In this document: one piece after another, positions 16,248 to 25,083 of the stretch
Numbering within the stretch: the stretch's first letter is position 1
How the letters are laid out: every line of letters starts with the position of its first letter
Origin: Bacillota bacterium
Lineage (GTDB): Bacteria > Bacillota > Clostridia > Peptostreptococcales > Anaerovoracaceae
Length of the DNA: 64,000 nucleotides
Direction: 5' to 3'
Assembly: GCA_017440275.1 (NCBI GenBank)
Contig: JAFSHN010000050.1
Span: 1-64,000 of the forward strand
The notes under the pieces: model-generated
Databases searched by the model: none
What the model saw: the letters and a program-made list of their open reading frames with translations, nothing else
What the model was told of the DNA's origin: nothing
Program-made: the position numbers and the translations under genes

Positions 16248-17555
16248 TTAATTGTTTTTGGAAATTGCCTGGAGAACTTTGTTTGCCACAGGACCTGCCG
16301 CCTGCGAACCATAACCGCCTTTTTCTACACACACGATAAAGGCATAATCTCCTGAAAATCCGCAGAACCAGGCGTCGGTTGACTCTCCCTTAATATTTTC
16401 AGCAGTACCCGATTTGGCGTGAAGTTCAAGCCCAGGGTAGTTTCTATCGCCATAGGTTGCAATTACATTGTTTCTCATCATTTCCTTCAGTTGTTTTGCA
16501 ACATCTGCATCCAGCAAAGTTGTAGTCTTAGTTTTAGAATCCATCAGAAGATTAGGTTCTGCCGCTGTTCCTTCACCTGCAATAGCTCCCATATATACCA
16601 TCATCGACAAAGGATTTACCTGATCCTGGCCCTGTCCGATTCCTGACCAACCCATAGTTATTTTAGCTGTATCGAAATCAAAAGAACCTTTTTCACTGCT
16701 TATTCCGTCGATATTATAAGAAGAGGTAAGCCCCAAATCTTTAACGATGTCTTCCATAACATCTGCACCCAATTCCAGCGTCAATTCTGCAAAAGCGCAG
16801 TTGCACGAATTGGCCAATGCACCGAAAATGTCCATAGTGCCATGTACACTCTGACAGGTTACATATTCACCTTCAATCTCATATTTGCCTGTACATTTAA
16901 AGGTTCTCTGGTTGAGATCATCTATTTCTTTCAAAGCTGCTGCCAGGGTTACAAGCTTAAATGTGGAGCCGGGTATTGCCTTGGACGAAATAACTTTATT
17001 GATATATGTTCCTGTTGCTGAATCAGCGTTTGCCTTTTGGGCAGGGTCCAGTGCAGGTTTACTTACTGCACATATTATCTCACCGGTTTTCCAATTGTAG
17101 ACGCCTACAAAACCATTTCTGGAACCAAGTGCCTCATATGCAGTCTTGGAAACCTGTGCATCTATAGTCATCGAAACCGATCTTCCCGAACCAAAGAGAA
17201 TCCCCTTTGTTCCTGTAATTAAATTGTATCCGACCATATCACTTTTGAATGCATAAGTTGCACCAGTGATTATATTCTGGTCTCTGTCTCCAACTATGTG
17301 AGCAGTTGCTTTTCTTATAGTACCATTCTCATGGTAGTGCTGACCGTTTTCATCATTTTTAAGGAGCAAAACACCATTCCTGTCATAAACGCTTCCTACC
17401 GTCATATATCCTTCATCGTAAACATGGGAATTGGCATAAAAGGCAGCCCACTCGTCTCCATGAATTGCCAATTTGGTTATGAACAATCCCAGACCCGCCA
17501 CAAGAGCCAACGCAAGTGCAAGACAAATTACTGCACGTCCTTCTAGTTTTTTCAT
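16248..17555 (-). CDS. Class B penicillin-binding protein (PbpA/FtsI-like)
   Basis: This 435-residue transpeptidase has a signal-anchor helix (9-28) and a short dimerisation region containing SVYDRNG (55-61). The penicillin-binding domain has STFK (197-200, catalytic Ser197), SCN (250-252) and KSG (381-383). It crosslinks peptidoglycan stems outside the membrane. Its start overlaps the stop of the FHA-SEDS gene in ATGA fashion, so the two form a glycosyltransferase/transpeptidase pair like RodA-PbpA. The length is near that of actinobacterial PbpA rather than of large PBP2/PBP3. Confidence 0.93.
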   Translation of the reverse strand: MKKLEGRAVICLALALALVAGLGLFITKLAIHGDEWAAFYANSHVYDEGYMTVGSVYDRNGVLLLKNDENGQHYHENGTIRKATAHIVGDRDQNIITGATYAFKSDMVGYNLITGTKGILFGSGRSVSMTIDAQVSKTAYEALGSRNGFVGVYNWKTGEIICAVSKPALDPAQKANADSATGTYINKVISSKAIPGSTFKLVTLAAALKEIDDLNQRTFKCTGKYEIEGEYVTCQSVHGTMDIFGALANSCNCAFAELTLELGADVMEDIVKDLGLTSSYNIDGISSEKGSFDFDTAKITMGWSGIGQGQDQVNPLSMMVYMGAIAGEGTAAEPNLLMDSKTKTTTLLDADVAKQLKEMMRNNVIATYGDRNYPGLELHAKSGTAENIKGESTDAWFCGFSGDYAFIVCVEKGGYGSQAAGPVANKVLQAISKNN

Positions 17556-19342
17556 GACTTAGCACCTGCCTTTACTGCAATACTTGCCCTTTCTCTGGTA
17601 TCTGCCGCCTTGAGAAACGCCAGAATTGCCCATGAAACGGTCATACTTGTCCCTCCGTTAGAAACGAATGGGAAGGTAACTCCGGTAAAAGGTAAAATAT
17701 CCACGCAACCGAAAACATTGAGCATAGTCTGGAATATAAACAAGGATGTCGCTCCGCAAGCTGCAATTGTGTAGAAAGTGGAGCGTCCTGCAAAAATTGA
17801 TCTATATGCAAAAAGAGACAAAGTCACAATAGACAGCACCGCAAGGACCGCAATTATAAGTCCCCATTCTTCAATGAGCATTCCAAATACCATATCCGTA
17901 TCTGCCGCTGCAATACCTTCAAGCCACCCTTCTCCTGCTCCTACGCCTACCATGCCGCCGCTTGCCGCTGCACTCATAGTTCGGCTCTGCTGGAATCCTG
18001 CCGCATTTACCACGTCCGGATCCCATACATGTCCCCATGATGCAAATCTGTTGGCAACATAAGGTTTAAATCTGAGTATCATAAAACCTCCTGCAGCCGC
18101 AGCGCCCACCATCAGTATCAGTTTGGAGAAATCGCCGCTTCTGAGGAAGGAGATTATTAAAAATGTTACAAAGAAAATAATAGCAGTTCCAAAGTCGCCC
18201 ATAAGTCCGAGACATCCGAAGCAATATCCCGAGAAAATAATAAATAACCACAGGTTTTTCTTCTCGAATAGTTCGTCCAAAGTAGCCGCACCTACCCAAA
18301 TAAATGCCACCTTAACCAGTTCTGAAGGCTGGAAGGAAAATCCTCCTATTGAGAGCCAGTTTTTGGCACCAAAGCTGAAAGTTCCCATAGTAAGATTGAC
18401 AAGTAAAAGTCCAACAGCACATGCTAAAACCGCCCAGCGCAAAACCTTTGTTGCGCTTAGATTTCTCAAAACAAGGCACATTATAAACATGATGACAATA
18501 CCCATAGCAGCTGAAGCAAACTGCTTGAACATACTTTCAGGCGCAGATGAACCGGTTACCGCCAGGCTGAGCGTCGTCAGGAAAAATGCAATAGTTTCTA
18601 TTTCAAAGGCTGTATTTTTAAGCATTCTCATCATGCCAAAATACAACCACATAACAACCATCAATCCACCGATTGATAATGCAATCTCGTCTATGTAATC
18701 ACTGCCTAATGATATCCACAGTTGAAAAGCAGTCAAAATCTGGAACAGCGTAAGCGCTGCCAGGGAAGGTCCTGCTGACATAAACTGAGTATCCGACCTT
18801 CTCATTGCGATATTGTTGTTTTTTTCTTCAAGGCTTATAGGCAGAAGTGTCATCTCCGTCATCCCTGCCTGAAGCACATCTCCATACCCAATCTTAAAAG
18901 CATGGCTCATCTGACCGGTACTTTTGACACGTCTGTTTCTTCGACCTGCACTTATTTTCTTGTCGTTAAGAATAGTCCCGTTTTTGGAACCTAAATCTCT
19001 GTAATTCCAACCGTCTTTACCATCGCGCATTAAAATCCCATGATTCCTGGAAAGGGTGTGATCCATAACAGAAATATCGCAGCTTTTTGAACGGCCGATA
19101 ACATTTTCCCAATGTGTGATAGGTACACTTTCTTCCTGTACATCGATGACAGCACCATCATTGTCTGTCTTGTATGTGCGCAAATGCATATAAGCCCACA
19201 CTTCTACGGGATTTTTGCTGACCATAAGGGACCTGATGGCTCTCACTAAAATAAAAACAGCGAGCACAACAAAGAACCACCGAACCAGTTCGGTGAAAAC
19301 GCTCGCCATCTGAAAATCCAAATCAGGAAAATCCAATTTCAT
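17552..19342 (-). CDS. FHA-SEDS fusion (FtsW/RodA/SpoVE family)
   Basis: The 596-residue protein begins with one membrane helix (about 20-38). An FHA domain follows with GR (83-84), SRNH (98-101) and NGT (121-123). A complete SEDS polymerase with about ten membrane helices comes last, including SFQPSELVKV and PFVSNGGTSM. SEDS proteins polymerise lipid II. FHA domains bind phosphothreonine, so this polymerase could be recruited or controlled by a Ser/Thr kinase. Gene order SEDS-PBP resembles the actinobacterial rodA-pbpA cluster, where FHA proteins and PknA/PknB are encoded alongside. No kinase is adjacent here; two are encoded at 40708-45003. Confidence 0.9.
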   Translation of the reverse strand: MKLDFPDLDFQMASVFTELVRWFFVVLAVFILVRAIRSLMVSKNPVEVWAYMHLRTYKTDNDGAVIDVQEESVPITHWENVIGRSKSCDISVMDHTLSRNHGILMRDGKDGWNYRDLGSKNGTILNDKKISAGRRNRRVKSTGQMSHAFKIGYGDVLQAGMTEMTLLPISLEEKNNNIAMRRSDTQFMSAGPSLAALTLFQILTAFQLWISLGSDYIDEIALSIGGLMVVMWLYFGMMRMLKNTAFEIETIAFFLTTLSLAVTGSSAPESMFKQFASAAMGIVIMFIMCLVLRNLSATKVLRWAVLACAVGLLLVNLTMGTFSFGAKNWLSIGGFSFQPSELVKVAFIWVGAATLDELFEKKNLWLFIIFSGYCFGCLGLMGDFGTAIIFFVTFLIISFLRSGDFSKLILMVGAAAAGGFMILRFKPYVANRFASWGHVWDPDVVNAAGFQQSRTMSAAASGGMVGVGAGEGWLEGIAAADTDMVFGMLIEEWGLIIAVLAVLSIVTLSLFAYRSIFAGRSTFYTIAACGATSLFIFQTMLNVFGCVDILPFTGVTFPFVSNGGTSMTVSWAILAFLKAADTRERASIAVKAGAKS

Positions 19343-19418
19343 AAATACCTACCTGTTAATCTCAAATCTTTTTTCTATTATATCATAGGTACATTCCCTT
19401 TTCAAATTTACCTATAAC

Positions 19419-19446
19419 AAAAATCCCCCGGATACTCCAAGGGATT
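19419..19446 (-). terminator. Terminator after the NifX-like gene
   Basis: On the minus strand ATCCCTTGGA and TCCGGGGGAT pair around GTA, with two G-U pairs, followed by TTTTTG. It lies about 40 bases past the stop at 19485. Confidence 0.75.
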
Positions 19447-19484
19447 GGTCTACCTGCACTGTGAGCGCTAAGGAAGTTTAACTA

Positions 19485-19919
19485 TTAATGGCACCCGTGA
19501 CTGCCACATCCGCCTTCACCATGGTTATGGCTTCCGCATCCGTGACTGCCGCATGTGTGACCTTCACCGTGGTCATGTCCGTGACCGTGGTGATTACACT
19601 GTACGTTAGGATTGAATTCCAGATTACCACCGATTAAAGCTTCAACAGCAGCATCTGCATCTCCGCTTACTCCGCCGAATAATCTGATTCCTGCCTGTGC
19701 AAGTGCCATCTGTGCACCTCCGCCGATACCACCGCAGATGAGTACTTCAATGCCGTATGCACCGAGGAAACCTGCCAAAGCACCGTGGCCGCTTCCATTA
19801 GTATCTACAACTTCGCTCTTTACAATCTTTCCATCTTCAACTTCGTAAACTTTGAACTGTGATGTGTGTCCGAAGTGCTGGAAAATCTGTCCGTTTTCAT
19901 AAGTTACTGCAATTTTCAT
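19485..19919 (-). CDS. NifB/NifX-like cofactor protein with His/Cys-rich tail
   Basis: Residues 1-108 form a dinitrogenase iron-molybdenum cofactor (NifX/NafY/MTH1175-type) domain, starting MKIAVTYENGQIFQHFGHTS. The last 36 residues are a metal-binding tail made of HGHGHDHGEG and repeated GSHGC units. No nif genes are nearby. Such orphan proteins are thought to carry metal or Fe-S clusters and are often found with DUF134 genes, as here 17 bases downstream of one. The tail suggests Ni, Zn or Cu binding, which is inferred. Confidence 0.85.
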   Translation of the reverse strand: MKIAVTYENGQIFQHFGHTSQFKVYEVEDGKIVKSEVVDTNGSGHGALAGFLGAYGIEVLICGGIGGGAQMALAQAGIRLFGGVSGDADAAVEALIGGNLEFNPNVQCNHHGHGHDHGEGHTCGSHGCGSHNHGEGGCGSHGCH

Positions 19920-19936
19920 AAATCCAATCTCCTTTT

Positions 19937-20287
19937 TTATTCATTATGGCAGCGGTGTCTCTTACATCCGCCGCAATTACAAACGTGTTCTTTGCCATCA
20001 CATAAAACGTAGTCGCCGCCTTCGATTTTAAGGGTTCTTCCCTCTACAAGGGCAATGGCAACTTTCTTACGTGCCGTATCATAAATCTGCTGTACGGTGG
20101 TTCTGGCAACGCCCATATATGAACCGCACTCTTCTTGAGAAAAGTTTTCTTTGTCCAGCAATCTAATAGTCTCATACTCATCAACAGTCATTATGACCGG
20201 CTCACTGTGTTCTCCCGTCGCAGGATGAAAAGCCTTGGATATAGGCATACAGCAAACCTTGCGGCATTTTTTAGGTCTGGGCATCAT
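19937..20287 (-). CDS. DUF134 helix-turn-helix protein
   Basis: This 116-residue protein has a sigma-70 region-4-like HTH (TVDEYETIRLLDKENFSQEE and VARTTVQQIYDTARKKV) and opens with MPRPKKCRKVC, the DUF134 hallmark. The C-terminus is Cys-rich (CNCGGCKRHRCH), as if it binds metal or an Fe-S cluster. It probably regulates itself and the NifX-like gene: two near-identical 12-base palindromes flank its promoter. Starts at 20287 and 20284 are both possible after AGGTG. Confidence 0.88.
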   Translation of the reverse strand: MMPRPKKCRKVCCMPISKAFHPATGEHSEPVIMTVDEYETIRLLDKENFSQEECGSYMGVARTTVQQIYDTARKKVAIALVEGRTLKIEGGDYVLCDGKEHVCNCGGCKRHRCHNE

Positions 20288-20301
20288 TTCACCTCCGTTT
20301 C

Positions 20302-20346
20302 TGACTTATGTCATTTATATTTTATCACTTTTATGACATATGTCAA
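20302..20346 (-). promoter_or_regulatory. DUF134 promoter with two operator palindromes
   Basis: On the minus strand TTGACA (20341-20346) and TAAAAT (20319-20324) are 16 bases apart. TGACATATGTCA (20334-20345), a perfect dyad, overlaps the -35. TGACTTATGTCA (20302-20313), one base different, lies just beyond the -10. The centres are 32 bases apart, about three helical turns. This is a typical arrangement for repression by a dimeric regulator, most simply the DUF134 protein itself. Confidence 0.75.
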
Positions 20347-20355
20347 TAACCCGCA

Positions 20356-20391
20356 TAAAAAAAGAGCCGCTTCTTTTCAGAAACAGCTCTT
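20356..20391 (-). terminator. Terminator of the APC permease gene
   Basis: AAGAGC pairs with GCTCTT (20362-20367 and 20386-20391) with an inner GTTTC/GAAGC stem. Seven T follow on the minus strand. It lies between the permease stop (20403) and the DUF134 promoter. Confidence 0.85.
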
Positions 20392-20402
20392 AATAAAATC
20401 TC

Positions 20403-21833
20403 TTATTTATGATTCTTCTTGTCAATCATTACGCCTGCTACTATTACAACTGCAAAGATAATCAGGTAGAACAGTACAGGACAAGCAAATCCGCCTGCTG
20501 CCTGAGCGTTCAGGTATGGCTTGTAGCCGTGAGCATAAAGTGCTGCGAATACCATAAATACGCTGCCAGCGATTGCCAGTGAAGGCATTACGAAACGCTT
20601 GAAAGTTCCCAGTTCTGTTGCATTCTTCATAAAGGAAATGAAGATTGGAATGTATAAACCGTAGATTGTGATGATTGGAAGTTCAGATGAGTCGAATCCG
20701 AAAATTCCAAACCAGTTTGTAGGTGCTAAGTTTGCTCCGTAGAAGAATACGAACCAGATTGCACATACCATTAAACCAAAGATTGCAGAGTTTGACGCCA
20801 TCTTTGTTTCATCATCAATCTGCTTGAACATATGAGGTTTTGGACCATTGCCTCTTGCTGCAAGACCGTAAATACCACGAGTACTTGCTACCATCAGACC
20901 GTTGAGTGTTCCCAGACATGAAATAGCGATGAACAGATTTAAGATATTACCTAACACACCACCGAAGATGTTGATGAATGCTACTGTTGCGCCTTCGTCC
21001 ATCAGCTGCTGGTTTGAAGCACCGCCTGCAACACCAATGTAGTACAGGATGTATACAGCCATGATGATGAGAGAACCAACTGTCAGCGCGATTGGCAGAT
21101 TTTTCTTGGAATCCTTGATTTCAGAGTTGATGGATGTTGCAATAATCCAGCCTTCATAAGCGAATGCTGTAGCTACAACTGCACCGAATAAAGGATTAGT
21201 ATTTACAACGTCTGTTGCCATCTGGATTGGCTCAGCAGTAAAGTTTTCAGTCAGCTGACCTGTGTACAGACCATAACCAACGCCCACAACTGCCATCAAT
21301 CCCAGTGGAACTAACTTAATAAACGTAGTGGAAACCTGCAGATATCCTGCCAGCTTTGGAGATAATGCGTTTACTGCATAAGCAAAGCAGAGGAAGAACA
21401 GGGATAATGCCATACATTCACTTCCTACAACTGCGCCGCCTTCTGTTAAAACCAAGTTTGGATTCATAGACTGAACGAAAACGAGAGTGTATCTTGCTGT
21501 CAGCCATGCCAGAACGGAAGTCATTGCAGGGAAATAAATTGTAGCTGCAAACCAACCAACGATATATGCATATCTTGGACCTACTGTAGCTTCAGCGTAG
21601 TCCACGATACCGTTTACCTTTTCATATTTTTCTGCCATTGTTGCAAATGCTCTTGCACACACCAGCATGATTAAACCCCCGATGATCCATGCCAGAATAC
21701 CAAGAGGCATATCACCGTTTGTTGTCTGTAAAATTGTCTGCGCCTTAAAGAATACACCGGACCCAATTACGATACCAACTACCATACAAATAGCAGTCAC
21801 AAGTCCGTATCTTTTTTCAAGACCTTTTTCCAT
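20403..21833 (-). CDS. APC-family amino acid permease
   Basis: This 476-residue protein has about 12 to 13 membrane helices. The first carries VVGIVIGSGVFFKAQTIL, the unwound substrate helix of APC transporters, and the region near 220-235 has AFAYEGWIIATSINSEIKD, a family hallmark. It probably imports or exchanges an amino acid. Substrate cannot be told from sequence. AAGGAG lies nine bases before the ATG, and it is a single-gene unit with its own terminator. Confidence 0.88.
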   Translation of the reverse strand: MEKGLEKRYGLVTAICMVVGIVIGSGVFFKAQTILQTTNGDMPLGILAWIIGGLIMLVCARAFATMAEKYEKVNGIVDYAEATVGPRYAYIVGWFAATIYFPAMTSVLAWLTARYTLVFVQSMNPNLVLTEGGAVVGSECMALSLFFLCFAYAVNALSPKLAGYLQVSTTFIKLVPLGLMAVVGVGYGLYTGQLTENFTAEPIQMATDVVNTNPLFGAVVATAFAYEGWIIATSINSEIKDSKKNLPIALTVGSLIIMAVYILYYIGVAGGASNQQLMDEGATVAFINIFGGVLGNILNLFIAISCLGTLNGLMVASTRGIYGLAARGNGPKPHMFKQIDDETKMASNSAIFGLMVCAIWFVFFYGANLAPTNWFGIFGFDSSELPIITIYGLYIPIFISFMKNATELGTFKRFVMPSLAIAGSVFMVFAALYAHGYKPYLNAQAAGGFACPVLFYLIIFAVVIVAGVMIDKKNHK

Positions 21834-21927
21834 AGTATTAACTCCTTCTAATAAAATAAGTAAAACTGTTTCAAAAACAGCAAATACATTTTATCACAAA
21901 GCCCTTTTTTATTCAACATAAAAGCGA

Positions 21928-21933
21928 TATAAT
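21928..21933 (+). promoter_or_regulatory. -10 element of the aldo/keto reductase operon
   Basis: TATAAT lies 35 bases before the ATG at 21969, with CAGGAGG between. No good -35 is seen at 16-18 bases. Confidence 0.5.
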
Positions 21934-21968
21934 ATATACGTAATTTTCTGAAAACAGGAGGATTTTTT

Positions 21969-23126
21969 ATGGTTTATTCTGATTTTAATGAACTTAAGAT
22001 TTCAAAGCTGGGTCTTGGGATGATGCGACTCCCTCAGACACCCGAAAAAAAAATAGATTTCGAAGATAGCACAAAGATGATTGATATGGCTATAAAAGGC
22101 GGTATCAACTATTTTGATACTGCTTACAGATACCACGACGGTGAGTCTGAAGTTTTCGTAGGTGAAATTCTTTCAAAATATCCTCGCGAAAGCTATTATC
22201 TGGCAGATAAACTTCCGGCATGGATTTGCAAAACACGTCAGGAAGCCGAAGATATTTTTGCAGAACAATTAAAGAGATGCAAAACTGACTACTTTGATTT
22301 TTACCTGCTTCACAGTGTAGACGAAGAATCCTGGCCTCTTATCGAGTCATTCGAGCTGGTAGATTACATAAAGGGATTAAAGGAACAAGAACTGGTACGT
22401 CATCTTGGTCTTTCCGTCCACTGCGGTCCGGAACTTTTGGAAATGATTTTTGCCAACCATTCGGACGTTTTTGAATTTGTTCAGATTCAATTAAACTATT
22501 TTGACTGGGATTATATCAATGCCAAAGAGCTTTATAACATTGCCCGTAAGTATAATAAACCTGTCATTGTTATGGAACCCCTCCGTGGCGGAACTCTTGC
22601 AAATTTACCTAGCGAAAGAGCGTCCAAAGTTCTTAAAGAAGCCTCGGAAAAATCCAATATGTCCCCTTGCTCAGATGCCTCATATGGGTTAAGATATTTG
22701 AGGCAGCTCGAAGGCGTAATGATTATTCTTTCGGGAATGTCAACTGTCCAGCAGCTTGAAGATAACATCGGTATTATGGATGCGCAGGATTTAACAGAAA
22801 CAGAACTTACAGCAGTCAGTGAAGCTGCTCAAATCTTACGTGAAGACATCCTCGTTCCATGTACAGGCTGTAACTACTGCTATGAATGTCCGTCCAAAAT
22901 CAATATTCCGGCAATTTTCAAACAGTATAATGAGTCTGCAATTAAGAGTTTCACTTATATTTGGGACAGCCTTGAAGACTTATATAATAAATTGGGACCA
23001 AATGCCACATCCTGTATCAAGTGCGGTAATTGTGAGGCAAACTGTCCTCAAAAGATAAAAATAACAGAGGTTCTCCAGGAAGTTCATCAGCGCTTCTCTG
23101 AAGAAATAGCGAAAGGTAAAAAATGA
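21969..23126 (+). CDS. Aldo/keto reductase with C-terminal ferredoxin domain
   Basis: The first 280 residues form an AKR TIM barrel (GLGMMRLPQ, FDTAYRYHDGESE with the catalytic Tyr, and SVHCG). The last 100 residues carry CTGCNYCYECP and CIKCGNCEANCP, two Cys clusters for 4Fe-4S binding. This architecture is widespread in anaerobes and suggests flavin- or ferredoxin-linked electron transfer instead of plain NADPH use. Substrate unknown. The stop overlaps the EamA start in ATGA fashion. Confidence 0.92.
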   Translation: MVYSDFNELKISKLGLGMMRLPQTPEKKIDFEDSTKMIDMAIKGGINYFDTAYRYHDGESEVFVGEILSKYPRESYYLADKLPAWICKTRQEAEDIFAEQLKRCKTDYFDFYLLHSVDEESWPLIESFELVDYIKGLKEQELVRHLGLSVHCGPELLEMIFANHSDVFEFVQIQLNYFDWDYINAKELYNIARKYNKPVIVMEPLRGGTLANLPSERASKVLKEASEKSNMSPCSDASYGLRYLRQLEGVMIILSGMSTVQQLEDNIGIMDAQDLTETELTAVSEAAQILREDILVPCTGCNYCYECPSKINIPAIFKQYNESAIKSFTYIWDSLEDLYNKLGPNATSCIKCGNCEANCPQKIKITEVLQEVHQRFSEEIAKGKK

Positions 23127-24004
23127 AGAGCAATTTAGGAGCATTCATAACTATTTTGGCCGGTATTCTGTGGGGATTCTCCGGCACCTGCAGCCAGTAT
23201 ATATTCGAAAGATTTCCCATCGAACCTGCTCACTTGACAGCAATAAGAATTCTCAGTGCCGGTATAATTCTTTTGTGTATCGGCTTCATAACGAGTAAGA
23301 AGGATATGCTTAAAATCCGCGAGTCAAAACAAGACATGACCAGAGTAATTATTTTTGGGATCTTTGGAGTTATGTTCTCTAGTCTTACATATATGACTGC
23401 CATTTCCTATACTAATTCAGGAACAGCAACTATTCTCCAGTATACAGGGCCTGTTTTGGTTATGATTATAAGTTGCTTTATGACACGCAAATTACCAACT
23501 TTCAAGGAGGTGCTTGCCGTTATATTGGCTTTAGCCGGTACCTTCTTTATTGCCACCCACGGTGATATTTCCACTATGGTTATCAATACACCCGGCCTTA
23601 TCTGGGGGCTCCTTGCGGCGGTAGCCCTTGCACTATACACATTGATTCCGGGAAGTCTCGCAGAAAAATACGGAAGTATTCCTATTACCAGCTACGGTAT
23701 GATTTCCGGTGGGGTTACCCTGTTTATTCTAAGTGGAGCCTGGAATGCAGAAATCAGCATTGACTATAGATTTTTCCTGGCATTCATTGCAATAGTGATC
23801 TGCGGAACAGTACTCACTTATAGTCTCTACCTTAAAGGGCTTACGATGATCGGACCCGTAAAAGCAAGTATGATTGCCAGCGTAGAACCGGTGGCAGCGG
23901 CAGTATTTATGGTGGTATGGCTCAACGCACCGTTCCATTATATGGACTTTATTGGATTTACATGCATATTGGCAACTGTGTTTTTGCTTATAAAAAAAGA
24001 ATAA
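23123..24004 (+). CDS. EamA/DMT family transporter
   Basis: The 293-residue protein has ten membrane helices in two EamA repeats; the first opens with ILAGILWGFSGTCSQY and the second with PGLIWGLLAAVALALYT. DMT proteins of this type export or import small metabolites such as amino acids. It is translationally coupled to the aldo/keto reductase, so it may move that enzyme's substrate or product. It ends at a strong terminator. Confidence 0.9.
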   Translation: MKSNLGAFITILAGILWGFSGTCSQYIFERFPIEPAHLTAIRILSAGIILLCIGFITSKKDMLKIRESKQDMTRVIIFGIFGVMFSSLTYMTAISYTNSGTATILQYTGPVLVMIISCFMTRKLPTFKEVLAVILALAGTFFIATHGDISTMVINTPGLIWGLLAAVALALYTLIPGSLAEKYGSIPITSYGMISGGVTLFILSGAWNAEISIDYRFFLAFIAIVICGTVLTYSLYLKGLTMIGPVKASMIASVEPVAAAVFMVVWLNAPFHYMDFIGFTCILATVFLLIKKE

Positions 24005-24006
24005 TA

Positions 24007-24043
24007 AAACGGACTGTTCACTATGATAGTAAACAGTCCGTTT
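24007..24043. terminator. Bidirectional terminator
   Basis: AAACGGACTGTT and AACAGTCCGTTT form a perfect 12-base stem with an inner ACTA/TAGT. T-runs follow on both strands, between convergent genes ending at 24004 and 24047. Confidence 0.9.
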
Positions 24044-24046
24044 TTG

Positions 24047-24331
24047 TTAGCGTTTATTTTTCTTTTTAGCTTGTTTTTCTTTGTGGACATCTGAGAAAAA
24101 CTTAGTCATACTCTTATTCTTTTCTTTTCTTCTAAAGTCTCCATTTTGAATATTTTCAACTAATCTTAAACCAGCTACTATAGTAAGTAAAATACCCAAA
24201 ACTTTCAGTACCCACCATTCATTATATACAAAGCTTGCAATTGTCCATACAACACCGATAAAGAGTGCAAACAACGCATTCTTACCATACATCATATCAG
24301 GCAAACCTAAAGCGCTTTTTTTCTTAGCCAC
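24047..24331 (-). CDS. Small membrane protein with basic tail
   Basis: No family is recognised. The 94 residues hold two hydrophobic segments (about 18-36 and 40-58) and a strongly basic C-terminus rich in Lys. Both ends are probably cytoplasmic. AGGAGG lies eight bases before the ATG. It stands alone between terminator 24007-24043 and a DUF1847 gene. Confidence 0.75.
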   Translation of the reverse strand: MAKKKSALGLPDMMYGKNALFALFIGVVWTIASFVYNEWWVLKVLGILLTIVAGLRLVENIQNGDFRRKEKNKSMTKFFSDVHKEKQAKKKNKR

Positions 24332-24423
24332 AATTATTCCTCCTAATTTTGCAATATCTATGCGTTATATTATACATATCTTTTGCATTACAAGCAAGTA
24401 AACTTTTCTTCGTTATGAAATAT

Positions 24424-25062
24424 TTATTTCAATAGCTTGCTGTAGTAAGAGTTAAGTTGGTAAAGAGGCTGAACAGGGTTATGACCTGTTACACGGTCCT
24501 TTGTAACACCAACTGTGATAGGGGCATCTGAGTGCTTGATGAACAGAGTATCATGTCCAACGCAAAGACCCATAATAATATTCATATCTGTCTTTTCATC
24601 GTTCAAAACTGTTGCCTGCAGTATAGGGTTGCAAATGTAATCACCCAGACCGCAATTATTATCAGTATATCCGATTTCCTGTTTTGTAACCTGACCTGAT
24701 TTGCAGGAAATGCCTACAACTTCAAAGCCATAATGTCTGAGCAGTTTAGCCATTGCACGTGATTCAGCAAGTAATCCTACACAAGTTGCAATGCCGATTT
24801 TCTTATATCCCATTCTCTTGGCAAATTCACAGATTTCTTTTACTCTTGGCCATACGCCGTAGCCTTCTGATTCTACAGCAGCAGACTGCATTGACATCTG
24901 CAGAAATTCTTCATTATTTCTAAATTTCTCAACAGATTCAGCTCTCAGTTCAGGTTTCATATTAACGTGCATACAGAACGGAGGGTATTTCATATCGTTA
25001 TCATCATCTTCACAAGCACTTCCCATACAGTCTATACAGCTTCTCTTAATTTCATCACACAT
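24424..25062 (-). CDS. DUF1847 metal-binding protein
   Basis: The 212-residue protein begins with a Cys cluster (CIDCMGSAC, then YPPFC) and continues with an alpha/beta domain holding GIATCVGLLAESR, VVGISCKSG and IMGLCVGHDTLF. These blocks match DUF1847 proteins of anaerobes, which bind metal through conserved Cys but have no proven reaction. It lies 21 bases after the B3/B4-domain gene, likely in the same transcript. Confidence 0.85.
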   Translation of the reverse strand: MCDEIKRSCIDCMGSACEDDDNDMKYPPFCMHVNMKPELRAESVEKFRNNEEFLQMSMQSAAVESEGYGVWPRVKEICEFAKRMGYKKIGIATCVGLLAESRAMAKLLRHYGFEVVGISCKSGQVTKQEIGYTDNNCGLGDYICNPILQATVLNDEKTDMNIIMGLCVGHDTLFIKHSDAPITVGVTKDRVTGHNPVQPLYQLNSYYSKLLK

Positions 25063-25083
25063 AATTATGCTCCTTTCCCGCTT

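Noticed and set aside
19485..20287. Nitrogen fixation locus
   Set aside because: The NifX-like and DUF134 genes occur without nifHDK, nifE/N or nifB. Such orphan pairs are common in non-fixing anaerobes.
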